DNA of 12,502 bases from contig JBAXQV010000083.1 in NCBI GenBank assembly GCA_037131575.1, positions 1 to 12,502 of the forward strand. Reading direction: 5' to 3'. The first letter of the stretch is position 1; each line of letters begins with the position of its first letter. Shown here one piece after another: positions 1 through 8,540 of the stretch. Position numbers and translations under genes: made by a program. This DNA is from VFMC01 sp037131575 (GTDB lineage Bacteria; Actinomycetota; Acidimicrobiia; Acidimicrobiales; Ilumatobacteraceae). Below the pieces are notes generated by a model. The model saw only the letters and a list, made by a program, of their open reading frames with translations, did not search any database and had not been told where the DNA came from.

Positions 1-1
1 C

Positions 2-1804
2 GCCGCGTCAACGGCTCGGGCCACCACGGCTCGCTGCGCCGCTGCGTATCAGGCCGCCGAGCACGCCGAAGCTGCTGCCAGCGAGCAGTGTGTACAGCTC
101 GACGCGGCGCTGGTCGACCACGGCGAGCGCCACAAGGCGGTGCTGCCCATCGCCGACCGCTGCGGGGCCCTCGACGCCGAGCTCGAACAGGTCAAGCGGC
201 AGGCTCACGATCGTGCCACCCTTGCCGCTCTCGAGACCGAGATCGACGAGCGGTACGAGCGCACCGTTGCCGCTGCGGCCGATGCACAGCACCTCCGTCA
301 GGCGTACCACCTCGGTGCCGCAGTGCGGCTGGCAGCCGAGTTGCAGCCCGGCGAGCCATGCGCCGTGTGCGGAAGCACTGCGCACCCACGTCCAGCATCT
401 GGCCCCGATGATTCGTCGGTGCCTACCCTCGCCGAGGTCGATGCCGCGGCCCATGCGTCGCAGCTCGCCGCAGCAGCGCACAGCAAGGTGGCAGGCGCTG
501 TGGAGACCCTGCGCGCTGCCATGGGTGAGGCCGTCCACCGCAGCGTTGATGAACTCGATGCTGCCGTGAAAGCGGTGTCGGCCGAGTTGGCGTCGGCGAT
601 GCAGGCGCGCACTACCCGCGATGCCTTGGCCGATCGCATGAAGGATCTCACCCAACAGCTCGCCACCCAAAGGAATCGGCACACTGACACCGTGGCGGCC
701 CTGGCAGCAGCGAAAGAAGCGCACGACCAAGCAACGACCCGCGAAGCGCAGATGCAACAAGCCGTCGACGGTGTCGACGAGTCGAGTGTGCGTTCTCGCC
801 ATCACCAGGCAGGCGAGGGTTTGGCCGGTGTACCCAAGTGGGAGCACGCTGCGAACGCACTCACCAGTGCCCAGGCCTCGGCAACCGATGCTGAATCAGC
901 GCTGGCTACCGAACTGTCTACCCATGGGTTCACTGATGCCGACGCAGCCCGCGGTGTATGGCTCCCTGCCGCTGAGGTCGATGCATTGAGTGCCGAGGTC
1001 GAGTCATGGAAGGGGCAATGTGCATCCACAGCCACGGGGCTCGCCGAACTCGAACGGCTCGGCGTGCCAGCCGAGGCGCCCGATGTCGATGTACTCGGCC
1101 ACCATGCCGACACTGCCGAGGCCGAGGCGCGCGAACTCACGCGCCGGCTCACGCTCAACCAGCAGCGGCGCACCGACCTGCAGCAAGCGGTTCACGAGAT
1201 TGCCCGTATTGTCGGCGATGCCGGGGCCGTTCGCGATGAACTCGCTCTGGTGAAGCGTCTCTACGCCAGTTGTTCAGGTACCGACGGCCATCGCGTGAGC
1301 CTCGAGAGTTGGGTGCTCGCCGGCGAGCTCGAACGGGTCGCTGCTCACGCCACGGTGCACCTACAGCGCATGTCGAAGGGTCGCTACGAACTGTTGCGAG
1401 TCGACTCCGCAGGGAACCGGCGGGCAAAGGCTGGGCTCGACCTGATGGTGCTCGATGCTCACACCGGGAAGCCACGGCAACCGTCCACCCTGTCGGGCGG
1501 CGAGCGCTTCCAGGCCTCACTCGCGCTCGCTCTGGGGCTTGCCGATGTCATCAGTCAGGGTGGTGCCGGGAGCGGCCGAGTGTTCGAAGCGCTGTTCGTC
1601 GACGAGGGCTTCGGTGCGCTCGACCCCGACGCGCTCGACGATGCCATCGAGGCACTCCAGCAACTGCACGCGTCGGGCCGGATGGTCGGGGCCATCACCC
1701 ATGTCGAAGCGATGAAACAGAGCCTGCGCACCGGTATCGAAGTACGTCAGCGCAGCGATGGCCGGGGTTCCACCCTGGTGCAACCCAACGGACGCGAGGG
1801 CTGA
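2..1804 (+). CDS. sbcC: SbcC, Rad50-like ATPase subunit of SbcCD nuclease (3' part; 5' end outside window)
   Basis: SMC-like ATPase that pairs with the SbcD (Mre11-like) nuclease to open hairpins and process blocked DNA ends in the cytoplasm. The frame is open from the first bases, so this is a 5'-truncated gene with 600 codons visible; the Met at 140 is internal. A zinc-hook motif, PCAVC followed by GSTAHP, lies at fragment residues 119-129 with Cys 120 and 123. An Ala/Glu/Arg-rich coiled coil follows to about residue 430. The ATPase half then shows the ABC signature LSGGERF (497-503), Walker B LFVDEGFGALD with Asp534-Glu535, and the H-loop AITH with His567. SbcC proteins are usually about 1000 residues, so roughly 400 N-terminal residues including Walker A lie upstream, and sbcD is expected there too. 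The stop is 3 bases before recC. RecN and SMC are less likely because the CxxC hook identifies the Rad50/SbcC type. Confidence 0.93.
   Translation, partial: AASTARATTARCAAAYQAAEHAEAAASEQCVQLDAALVDHGERHKAVLPIADRCGALDAELEQVKRQAHDRATLAALETEIDERYERTVAAAADAQHLRQAYHLGAAVRLAAELQPGEPCAVCGSTAHPRPASGPDDSSVPTLAEVDAAAHASQLAAAAHSKVAGAVETLRAAMGEAVHRSVDELDAAVKAVSAELASAMQARTTRDALADRMKDLTQQLATQRNRHTDTVAALAAAKEAHDQATTREAQMQQAVDGVDESSVRSRHHQAGEGLAGVPKWEHAANALTSAQASATDAESALATELSTHGFTDADAARGVWLPAAEVDALSAEVESWKGQCASTATGLAELERLGVPAEAPDVDVLGHHADTAEAEARELTRRLTLNQQRRTDLQQAVHEIARIVGDAGAVRDELALVKRLYASCSGTDGHRVSLESWVLAGELERVAAHATVHLQRMSKGRYELLRVDSAGNRRAKAGLDLMVLDAHTGKPRQPSTLSGGERFQASLALALGLADVISQGGAGSGRVFEALFVDEGFGALDPDALDDAIEALQQLHASGRMVGAITHVEAMKQSLRTGIEVRQRSDGRGSTLVQPNGREG
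1796..1800 (+). promoter_or_regulatory. Ribosome binding site of recC
   Basis: A GAGGG run inside the last sbcC codons sits 7 bases before the ATG at 1808. It supports that start and coupling of recC translation to termination of sbcC. Confidence 0.55.
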
Positions 1805-1807
1805 CGC

Positions 1808-4800
1808 ATGGGTGTTCGGCTTCTCGTCGGTGACGGTCTCGAAGCGCTCGTCGGCCCATTGGCCGAGGGGTTGGCCCGCGCCGCCACCACGGCCGACCCC
1901 TTCGAGCGTCTGCTCGTCGCGGTGCCCGGCGATGCCGTGCGCACCTGGCTCATCGGGCGGTTGGCGCGCACCCTGGGCGCAGGCGACCCTGCGGTGGGCG
2001 ATGGCATCGTGGCCAACGTCGAGTTCGTGTATCCGGGGGCACTCATCCGCCGGGCGCTCGGCAACCCCGCTTCGCTCAGCCCCTGGGCCATCGGGCCGCT
2101 CACCTGGGCGGTGTACGACATCATGGTCACCGCCGGGTCGGTCTACGGGCTCGAACCCGACGTACTGAAGGCGCGCCGAATCGCCGATACCTTCGACCGG
2201 TACGCGGTGCATCGACGCGACATGGTGGCCCAGTGGGAACGCGGCATCGATGTCGACGCCGCGGGCAATCCACTTGGCCCCAACTCGGCGTGGCAGGCCC
2301 AACTCTGGCGTGAACTGGTGCTCCGGGCCGGGCCCAGCGACGCTGCCACCGGTGCCGCTGGCATTGCCGCGCTGGCCGAGGGGCGCATCCCTCTCGATCT
2401 TCCCCAGCACGTGTTCCTGTTCGGGTTGGCGGGGTTACCGGCTGCACATCTCGAGGTGCTGGCTGCATTGGGCCGCCACCGCGAGGTGCATCTGTTCGCA
2501 CCCATTCCATCTGCGGCCTGGTACCCGGCTGTCACCGGCGCCGCTGCTGGTGTGACTGCGCTGCCGGTGGCGCGGTCGGCCGACCCCGCCAGCTCCGCAG
2601 TGCAGCATCGGCTGGCTCGGGGGTGGGGGTTGGCGCCGCGTGAAGCACATCTGCTCACAGCGCGTATGGCCACTCGCTTGGCCCGTGGCACTGCGGTGGC
2701 ACTGCCCCCTACGCCACCAACCGTCAACGGGTTGCTGGGTCAGTTGCAACAGGCCATTCGGGCCGACACCGACCCACCGGGCGTACCAACGCCGGGTGAG
2801 CCCGATATGCGCCAGGTGCTCCACCACACCGATCGCAGTGTGCAATGGCATCGGTGCTACAGCCCGGGCCGCCAGGTCGAGGTGGTGCGCGATCTGGTGG
2901 TGCATCTACTCGCTGAACAAGAGGCCGACGGAACGTACCGATACGAACCCCGCGACATCTCCATCATGTGCACCGACGTAGCGCTGTTCGCCCCGCTCGC
3001 CGAAGCCGCCTTCGCCGGCGACCCGGCGCACGGTGTGCCCGAGTTGCCATTGTGCGTGGCCGACCGATCGCTGTTGCTCGACAATCCGCTCCTCGACGCA
3101 GTTGCGGCGTTGGTTGCCCTGCTCGATGGCCGCTTCCGGGCGAGCGATGTGGTGGCCTTCGCGGCGCGGGGCCCGGTGAGCCTGCGGTTCGGGTTCAGTC
3201 CCCATTCGCTCGACCAACTCACCCACTGGGTGGAAGACACCCATGTGCGGTGGGGTCTCGATGCACACGCTCGAGAAGCCTTCGGTATGCCCGGCGATCT
3301 CGATGCCTTCACCTGGCGGGCAGCACTCGATCGGCTGCTGGTGGGGGCCGCGTTGCCCGACATCGGCCAGCGAGTCGCGCTGCATGGCGTGGTGCCCTAT
3401 GGCGATGTCGAGGGCAGCGTTGTCGACACGGCTGGCGCCTTCGCCGATCTACTCGATCTGCTCGACGATGCCGGTGAGCAATTGCGCGCACCGCAACCGG
3501 TCGGCACGTACTGCCAAGCGCTCACCGGCCTGGCGAGCGCGCTGTTCGCGGTGCCCGATGCCGACAGTTGGCTGTGGCGGGCGCTCGAACGCGAGCTCAC
3601 CGCCTTGGTCGACGAAGCCCAGTGCGCTGGCGATGCCGGCGAGCGCGTGGTGCCTGCGACCGAATTGGCGGCGCTGCTGCTCACCCGGCTCGGAGGTTCG
3701 CCAGGGCGTGCTCGTTTCGGTTCCGGTGCCGTCACCTTGTCGTCGCTCACCGCTCAGCGAGGTGTGCCGTCGAAAGTGATATGTGTGCTCGGCCTCGATG
3801 CCTCCATGGGTACCGCCGGGGCGGTGTCGTCCGACGACCTCATCGCTGCCGTGCCATGTGTGGGCGACCGCGATGGGCGCAGCGAACTGCGCGCGCAGCT
3901 GCTCGACACCGTTCTGTCTGCGCAATCGGTGCTGGTGGTGTGCTCCACCGCTCGTGATGTGCGTACCAATGCCCAACTCGCCCCTGTGGTGGTGCTCGCC
4001 GAACTACTCGATCTCATCGATGCCTCAGCCCGGGTGCACCCCGATCACGCCCCAGCGGGCACCACGGTGAGCACAGCCATTTCGGTCGAGCACCCACGGC
4101 AGGCCTGGTCAGATGCCAACTTCGTAGCCGACGTGCTTCGCCCCGGCGGGCCGTGGAGCTTCGACACCGGCGCACAGGCCGCCGCCGCCGCCCGGCGCGC
4201 GCAGTCGTACGCCGAGGCCACCAGCCTGGTGGGCCAGTTGCCGCCACCTCCGCCCAGCGACATCATCGACCTCGCCGATGTGCTGTTGGCCCTCACCGAT
4301 CCGTCGAGGCTCATGATCCAACGTCGGCTCGGGGTCACCCTGGCCGACGACGATGCGTCCAGCCCCGACAATCTCATCCCGCTCTCCTTGGCCGGGCTCG
4401 ACACATGGGGTCTCACCGATCGGTTGCTCACCGCGCGACTGGCGGCAGGCGCCTCCTGGGGGCCCGAGGCCGCCGAGCAGTTCTTCGACATCGAACGTCG
4501 TGTCGGTTCGCTGCCGCCTGGCGCGTTCGGTACGGCTACGTCCACCGAGGTAGCGAACATGGCGAATGCCATCGTCGAGTTGCTCACCACGCATGTGCCC
4601 GATGTGTTCGACGTACCGCCTGCGAGCCGTGCCGTCGACCTCGTCCTGCCCGATGGGCGTCGGCTCGTGGGCAGTGTCGCCGGCATTGTCGGTTCCACGC
4701 TGGTGCACGCCACACCGTCTCAACCGAAGCCCGGTGTGTGGTTGGCGATGTGGGCACGGTTGGCAACGCTCACACTCATCGACCCCGATGTGCCGTGGCG

Positions 4801-5230
4801 CGCAGTGGTGGTGGGCGCGGCACCGGGGAACACCAGTACCAAGGCCAGCCTCCATGCCGAACTGGCGTTGCGCTCAGCCGACGACGCCGCAACGGTGCTC
4901 GTCACGGTGGTCGACCAGCACGATCGGGCGAAGCGATCGCTGGTGCCCGCCTACCCGGCCACCGCATATGCCTGGTCCAGCGTTGGTGCCGCCGAGGCGA
5001 GAAAGGTGTGGGGCGACTCGTCGTCGTTCTCGCGGGTGGAAAGCACCGACAAATGGAACCTGCTCGCTCGTGGCGGTGTCGACTTCGACACGCTGCTGGC
5101 CGAACCACCACATGCCGATGAGCTGAGCTTGGGGTGGCAGAGCCACGACTCGCGTTTCGAACAGTGGGCAGACCGCGTGTGGGGAACGCTGCAGAGAACG
5201 GCATCGCTGAAGGTCGACGATGACAGCTGA
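1808..5230 (+). CDS. recC: RecC, exonuclease V gamma subunit
   Basis: Non-catalytic scaffold of RecBCD. In E. coli RecC (1122 residues) it splits the duplex and reads Chi on the 3' strand. The product here is 1140 residues. Family landmarks, in order: the N-terminal decayed helicase motif LLVAVPGDAVRTWL (35-48), with no GKT; NVEFVYPG (70-77), matching the RecC N(I/V)EFPFP region; CYSPGRQVEVVRDL (from about 349), matching the conserved HSP.REVEVL.D stretch; LSSLTAQRGVPSKVICVLGLD (from about 643), matching the RecC 'SL.PMRSIPF..V.LLGL' block; and HPRQAWSDANF (762-772), matching HPLQPFSP.YF. The lack of Walker motifs is normal for RecC, a helicase homologue that lost ATPase function. It starts 3 bases after sbcC, and its last 11 bases overlap recB. 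Identification rests on these blocks plus position beside recB and recD. Whether it recognises a Chi sequence, and which one, cannot be seen. Confidence 0.93.
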   Translation: MGVRLLVGDGLEALVGPLAEGLARAATTADPFERLLVAVPGDAVRTWLIGRLARTLGAGDPAVGDGIVANVEFVYPGALIRRALGNPASLSPWAIGPLTWAVYDIMVTAGSVYGLEPDVLKARRIADTFDRYAVHRRDMVAQWERGIDVDAAGNPLGPNSAWQAQLWRELVLRAGPSDAATGAAGIAALAEGRIPLDLPQHVFLFGLAGLPAAHLEVLAALGRHREVHLFAPIPSAAWYPAVTGAAAGVTALPVARSADPASSAVQHRLARGWGLAPREAHLLTARMATRLARGTAVALPPTPPTVNGLLGQLQQAIRADTDPPGVPTPGEPDMRQVLHHTDRSVQWHRCYSPGRQVEVVRDLVVHLLAEQEADGTYRYEPRDISIMCTDVALFAPLAEAAFAGDPAHGVPELPLCVADRSLLLDNPLLDAVAALVALLDGRFRASDVVAFAARGPVSLRFGFSPHSLDQLTHWVEDTHVRWGLDAHAREAFGMPGDLDAFTWRAALDRLLVGAALPDIGQRVALHGVVPYGDVEGSVVDTAGAFADLLDLLDDAGEQLRAPQPVGTYCQALTGLASALFAVPDADSWLWRALERELTALVDEAQCAGDAGERVVPATELAALLLTRLGGSPGRARFGSGAVTLSSLTAQRGVPSKVICVLGLDASMGTAGAVSSDDLIAAVPCVGDRDGRSELRAQLLDTVLSAQSVLVVCSTARDVRTNAQLAPVVVLAELLDLIDASARVHPDHAPAGTTVSTAISVEHPRQAWSDANFVADVLRPGGPWSFDTGAQAAAAARRAQSYAEATSLVGQLPPPPPSDIIDLADVLLALTDPSRLMIQRRLGVTLADDDASSPDNLIPLSLAGLDTWGLTDRLLTARLAAGASWGPEAAEQFFDIERRVGSLPPGAFGTATSTEVANMANAIVELLTTHVPDVFDVPPASRAVDLVLPDGRRLVGSVAGIVGSTLVHATPSQPKPGVWLAMWARLATLTLIDPDVPWRAVVVGAAPGNTSTKASLHAELALRSADDAATVLVTVVDQHDRAKRSLVPAYPATAYAWSSVGAAEARKVWGDSSSFSRVESTDKWNLLARGGVDFDTLLAEPPHADELSLGWQSHDSRFEQWADRVWGTLQRTASLKVDDDS
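5209..5213 (+). promoter_or_regulatory. Ribosome binding site of recB
   Basis: GAAGG within the 3' end of recC, 6 bases before the ATG at 5220. It supports this start and the 11-base overlap with recC. Confidence 0.5.
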
Positions 5231-8200
5231 GCCCGTTCCGTTCGATATCGCCGGGCCGTTGCCAACGGGGCTCACCGTGCTCGAGGCCAGTGCCGGCACG
5301 GGAAAGACCTATGCGTTGGTGGCGCTGGCGGTGCGGTCCATCGCCGAACGCGACTTGCTCGCAAGCGGGTTGTGCATGGTGAGTTTCACCGAGGCAGCCA
5401 CCGCTGAATTGCGCGGTCGCCTCCGGGCACGGCTGGTGGAGGTGGCCGATCTCCTCGATCGGTGGCCCGACGACATCGGCGACCCCGTGGCGGCAGCCAT
5501 CGCCGCGGGCCGCGGCCCAGCCGATCTCGCGGTGTGCATTCGTCGGCTCCGTTCCGCTGTCAACGATTTCGACATGGCCCAGATCAACACCATCCACGGG
5601 TTCTGTTCGCGCCTGCTCGCCAGCGCTGGGCTCACCACCGAGTCATCGACTTTCGACACCGGCGATGTCGATATCACCGAAGTGGTGAACGACCTCCTCA
5701 TTGCCCGCAGTACTGCCATCACCGAGGGGGCCAACCCCTACGCCGCACTCTCCCCGAACCGGGTGGTCGACGCCGTTGCCACGCGCATGCGAATGCCCAA
5801 TGCTGAAATGGAGCGCTACGAGGAACCCACCGACAGCACGAACAAGATCGTGCTCAACTCCCTCCCCAAGCGACGTGCGGCCAACGCCGCGGCCGAGTTG
5901 GTCGACGAGGCTGTACACATCGTGGGCCAGCGGCAACGCCAGGCTCGCCGCCGCACGGCCGACCGGCTCATCTCCGACGCACGCGACCTCCTCCGTTCCC
6001 CGCTCGGCACCCGTGTGCGCGAGTCGCTGCGCACTCGGTTGCGCCTGGTGCTCATCGACGAGTTCCAAGACACCGATCGAGCGCAATGGGAGATCTTCCA
6101 CACGCTGTTCGTGGGCGGCGAAGGCGCCCCGGTCACCGTGTTGGTGGGCGACCCGAAGCAGTCGATCTATCGCTTCCGGTCGGCGGAGTTGGCGGCCTAT
6201 CTCGATGCCGTCGAAACGGCCGACGCGGTGGCCACGCTCAGGGTGAACCATCGTTCCGATCTGGCGGTGCTCGATGGGCTCGACCATCTCTTGCGCCATT
6301 TCCCGTTCGGCGATTCGAGGGTCACGTTTCAATCGGTTCATGCCACCGATGTGGCCCGCGACCGCCGCATCCGCGGTGCCAACCACCTCTTTCCCAGCGC
6401 GGTGGAAGTGCGCGTGGTGCCACAAGACGCCGGCTCGCTCTCCACCGGTGCTGCTGAAACGCAGGTTCGCACCGATGTGGTGGCCACGGTGGCGGGCCTA
6501 CTCAACACCTCGCCCGACGCCCCGGTGTCGGTGGCATCGGCGGCAGGGTGGCGGCCCATCAACGCTCGCGATATCGCCATCTTGGTGCCCACCAATTCAC
6601 TGGCGGCGCGCACCGTGCTCGACCTCGGCGCAGCCGGTATTCCCGCTGCCACAGCGGCCTCGAACAGTGTGCTCAACAGCGATGCTGCGGCTCAGTGGGC
6701 CACGTTGTTGCGGGCACTCGAGCATCCGAGTGCCTCGGGCGCCGCGCGGGCGAGCGCGCTGGGGTGGTTCGGTGGCTTCACTGCCGAAGAAGTCGATGCG
6801 TTCGACGACGAGGCGCTCGGTGCCTTGCACGAACGGCAACGAGCGTGGGCTGCCGCACTCATGACGCGTGGTATTCCGGCGCTCATGTCGCTCGCCAGGG
6901 CCGCGGGCCTCCATGAACGGGTCCTCGGTCGTGTTGGTGGCGAGCGTCACCTCACCGACCTCGAACACATCGCCGAACTGTTGCAGGCAGCGGTGGGCGG
7001 CAAGCCCACGTCGGCTGCTGCATTGCACACACTGCTCGGCGACGGAGCGGGCGTGGCCGACGACACCGCCGCCAACGATGCGCTCAGCCGGCGGATCGAT
7101 CGCGACGACGATGCGGTGCAGGTGCTCACCGTGCACAAGGCCAAGGGTCTCGAATTCGGTGTGGTGCTGTGCCCGTATCTCTGGAAACCCCCGGCGAATT
7201 CCAAGTCGATACCCCACGCCGACCAACGGGGCGTGCGCAAGCTGTCATCAGCGTGGGTGGCCGATATCTCGAAAGCCAAGTGGCACACCGACCTCACCGA
7301 CGCGGCGTCGAGTGAAAGTGAGGCCGAGACACATCGAGTGGCCTATGTGGCGCTCACTCGCGCTCAATACCAATGCGTCATGTGGTGGGCCCCGATCACC
7401 ACGGTGAAACGACTCGGGCCGATTGGCGACCTGTTGGCGACGGCACTCGACGGCCCCAGCGCCACCGGCCCGGCGCCGGCAGTGGTGCACCAATTCCAGC
7501 CCCTGGTGGAAGCCAGCGGTGGGGCGGTGGCGGTCACCCCTCTGGCACCGGCGCCCACAGCGTTGCCCGCCGCCCGCGCCGGAGCCGACCAACCGCTCCA
7601 TGTGGCCACGTTCGAACGTTCGCTCGACCGGTCGTGGCGGGTGTGGTCGTTCAGTGCCATCAAGGCACGTACCGGCGGGCACGAGGCCCCCATCACCGGC
7701 GGTTCCGACGAACCTTCGACTCCCGCCAGTGGCATCGCTGCCGACCCCGCCTCCCCGCGGCCGGGTCTGCCGTTGCTCGACGCGCCGGGCGGCACCGAAT
7801 TCGGCATCCTGGTGCACGAGGTGCTCGAGCGCTGCGATTTCACCAGCCCAACCCTGCACGACGATCTGATAGCGCTCTGCGCCGAAGCACTGCGCTATCG
7901 CTCATTGCACATCACGCCTCTTCATCTGGCCGAAGGTTTGGTGGCTGCTCTCGAGGCACCGCTCGGCGGGTGGCTGGGCGAGTTCGGGTTGCGCTCGCTC
8001 GCCGGGGTCGACCGGCTCAATGAACTCACCTTCGACATCAGCCTGGGGTCGTTGCGGGCCGAACAGATCGGTGAGGTGTTGGTGCGCCACCTCGCCCCGA
8101 ACGACCTGTTGCTGCCATGGGCCGAGCGTGTGGCCCACAGTGGGTTCGCCATCCCCGTCAGCGGCATGCTTACCGGCTCCATCGACCTGGTTGCGCGCAC

Positions 8201-8540
8201 CAATGGCACACCCTCGCCGCGTTACTGGATCGCCGACTACAAGACCAACCGACTCGCCCCCGACAGCAGCTACACCACCGCCGACCTCGTCGATGCCATG
8301 GCCGCCCACGATTACCCGTTGCAGGCCATCCTCTACCTCGTGGCGTTGCATCGCTACCTGCGTTGGCGGGTGCCTAGCTATTCACCGTCCGAGCACATCG
8401 GGGGGGCCGCGTATCTGTTCGTGCGCGGCATGAACCCCACTCTCGCCGCCGATGCAGCAACCGGTGTGTTCTGGTGGCATCCCACCACCGAGGCCATTCT
8501 GGCCGTCGACCTGTTGTTGGCCGAAGGAGGGCAGTCATGA
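5220..8540 (+). CDS. recB: RecB, helicase-nuclease subunit of exonuclease V
   Basis: UvrD-like (SF1A) 3'-5' helicase fused to the RecB-family nuclease; the only nuclease active site of RecBCD. The product is 1106 residues (E. coli 1180). Helicase motifs, in order: Walker A EASAGTGKT (22-30), Ia VSFTEAATAELRGR (54-67), INTIHGFCSRLL (122-133), Walker B DEFQDTD (280-286), III GDPKQSIYRFR (310-320), IV NHRSD (343-347), V TVHKAKGLEF (637-646) and VI YVALTRAQ (709-716, Arg714). A Pro/Ala-rich tether at about 735-850 leads to the nuclease domain: GILVHEVLE (His866), GSIDLV (Asp989), ADYKTN (Asp1006, Lys1008) and QAILYLVAL (1035-1043). These line up with E. coli His956, Asp1067, Asp1080 and Lys1082, so both motor and nuclease should be active. 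The start overlaps recC by 11 bases and the stop overlaps the recD start as ATGA. Confidence 0.97.
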   Translation: MTAEPVPFDIAGPLPTGLTVLEASAGTGKTYALVALAVRSIAERDLLASGLCMVSFTEAATAELRGRLRARLVEVADLLDRWPDDIGDPVAAAIAAGRGPADLAVCIRRLRSAVNDFDMAQINTIHGFCSRLLASAGLTTESSTFDTGDVDITEVVNDLLIARSTAITEGANPYAALSPNRVVDAVATRMRMPNAEMERYEEPTDSTNKIVLNSLPKRRAANAAAELVDEAVHIVGQRQRQARRRTADRLISDARDLLRSPLGTRVRESLRTRLRLVLIDEFQDTDRAQWEIFHTLFVGGEGAPVTVLVGDPKQSIYRFRSAELAAYLDAVETADAVATLRVNHRSDLAVLDGLDHLLRHFPFGDSRVTFQSVHATDVARDRRIRGANHLFPSAVEVRVVPQDAGSLSTGAAETQVRTDVVATVAGLLNTSPDAPVSVASAAGWRPINARDIAILVPTNSLAARTVLDLGAAGIPAATAASNSVLNSDAAAQWATLLRALEHPSASGAARASALGWFGGFTAEEVDAFDDEALGALHERQRAWAAALMTRGIPALMSLARAAGLHERVLGRVGGERHLTDLEHIAELLQAAVGGKPTSAAALHTLLGDGAGVADDTAANDALSRRIDRDDDAVQVLTVHKAKGLEFGVVLCPYLWKPPANSKSIPHADQRGVRKLSSAWVADISKAKWHTDLTDAASSESEAETHRVAYVALTRAQYQCVMWWAPITTVKRLGPIGDLLATALDGPSATGPAPAVVHQFQPLVEASGGAVAVTPLAPAPTALPAARAGADQPLHVATFERSLDRSWRVWSFSAIKARTGGHEAPITGGSDEPSTPASGIAADPASPRPGLPLLDAPGGTEFGILVHEVLERCDFTSPTLHDDLIALCAEALRYRSLHITPLHLAEGLVAALEAPLGGWLGEFGLRSLAGVDRLNELTFDISLGSLRAEQIGEVLVRHLAPNDLLLPWAERVAHSGFAIPVSGMLTGSIDLVARTNGTPSPRYWIADYKTNRLAPDSSYTTADLVDAMAAHDYPLQAILYLVALHRYLRWRVPSYSPSEHIGGAAYLFVRGMNPTLAADAATGVFWWHPTTEAILAVDLLLAEGGQS
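8524..8530 (+). promoter_or_regulatory. Ribosome binding site deciding the recD start
   Basis: AAGGAGG, a near-perfect Shine-Dalgarno sequence, lies 6 bases before the ATG at 8537. It selects that start over an in-frame ATG at 8474, whose extra 21 Arg/His-rich codons lie entirely inside recB. Confidence 0.8.

Noticed and set aside
140..1804. sbcC starting at the ATG at 140 as a complete short gene
   Set aside because: The frame is open and coiled-coil-like right back to position 2, and the product would lack the N-terminal ATPase half. The gene simply begins outside the window.
1517..2410. 297-codon antisense open frame across the sbcC/recC junction
   Set aside because: Its translation has no recognisable domain, it lies opposite two confidently identified genes, and long antisense frames are expected in GC-rich DNA with GC-rich third positions. 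The same applies to the - strand frames at 8378-9232 and 4109-4855.
2620..2640. G-rich stretch in recC as a G-quadruplex
   Set aside because: Only two runs of three or more adjacent Gs are present, short of the four needed for a standard intramolecular quadruplex.
7425..7800. Pro/Ala-rich segment in recB as an inserted domain
   Set aside because: RecB proteins normally have a variable tether between helicase and nuclease, and the conserved FERSLDRSWRVWSFSA block inside it is typical of RecB.
8474..8536. Longer recD start at 8474
   Set aside because: The extra 21 residues are Arg/His-rich out-of-frame recB sequence, while 8537 has a strong AAGGAGG site, an ATGA overlap with recB and a RecD-like N-terminus.
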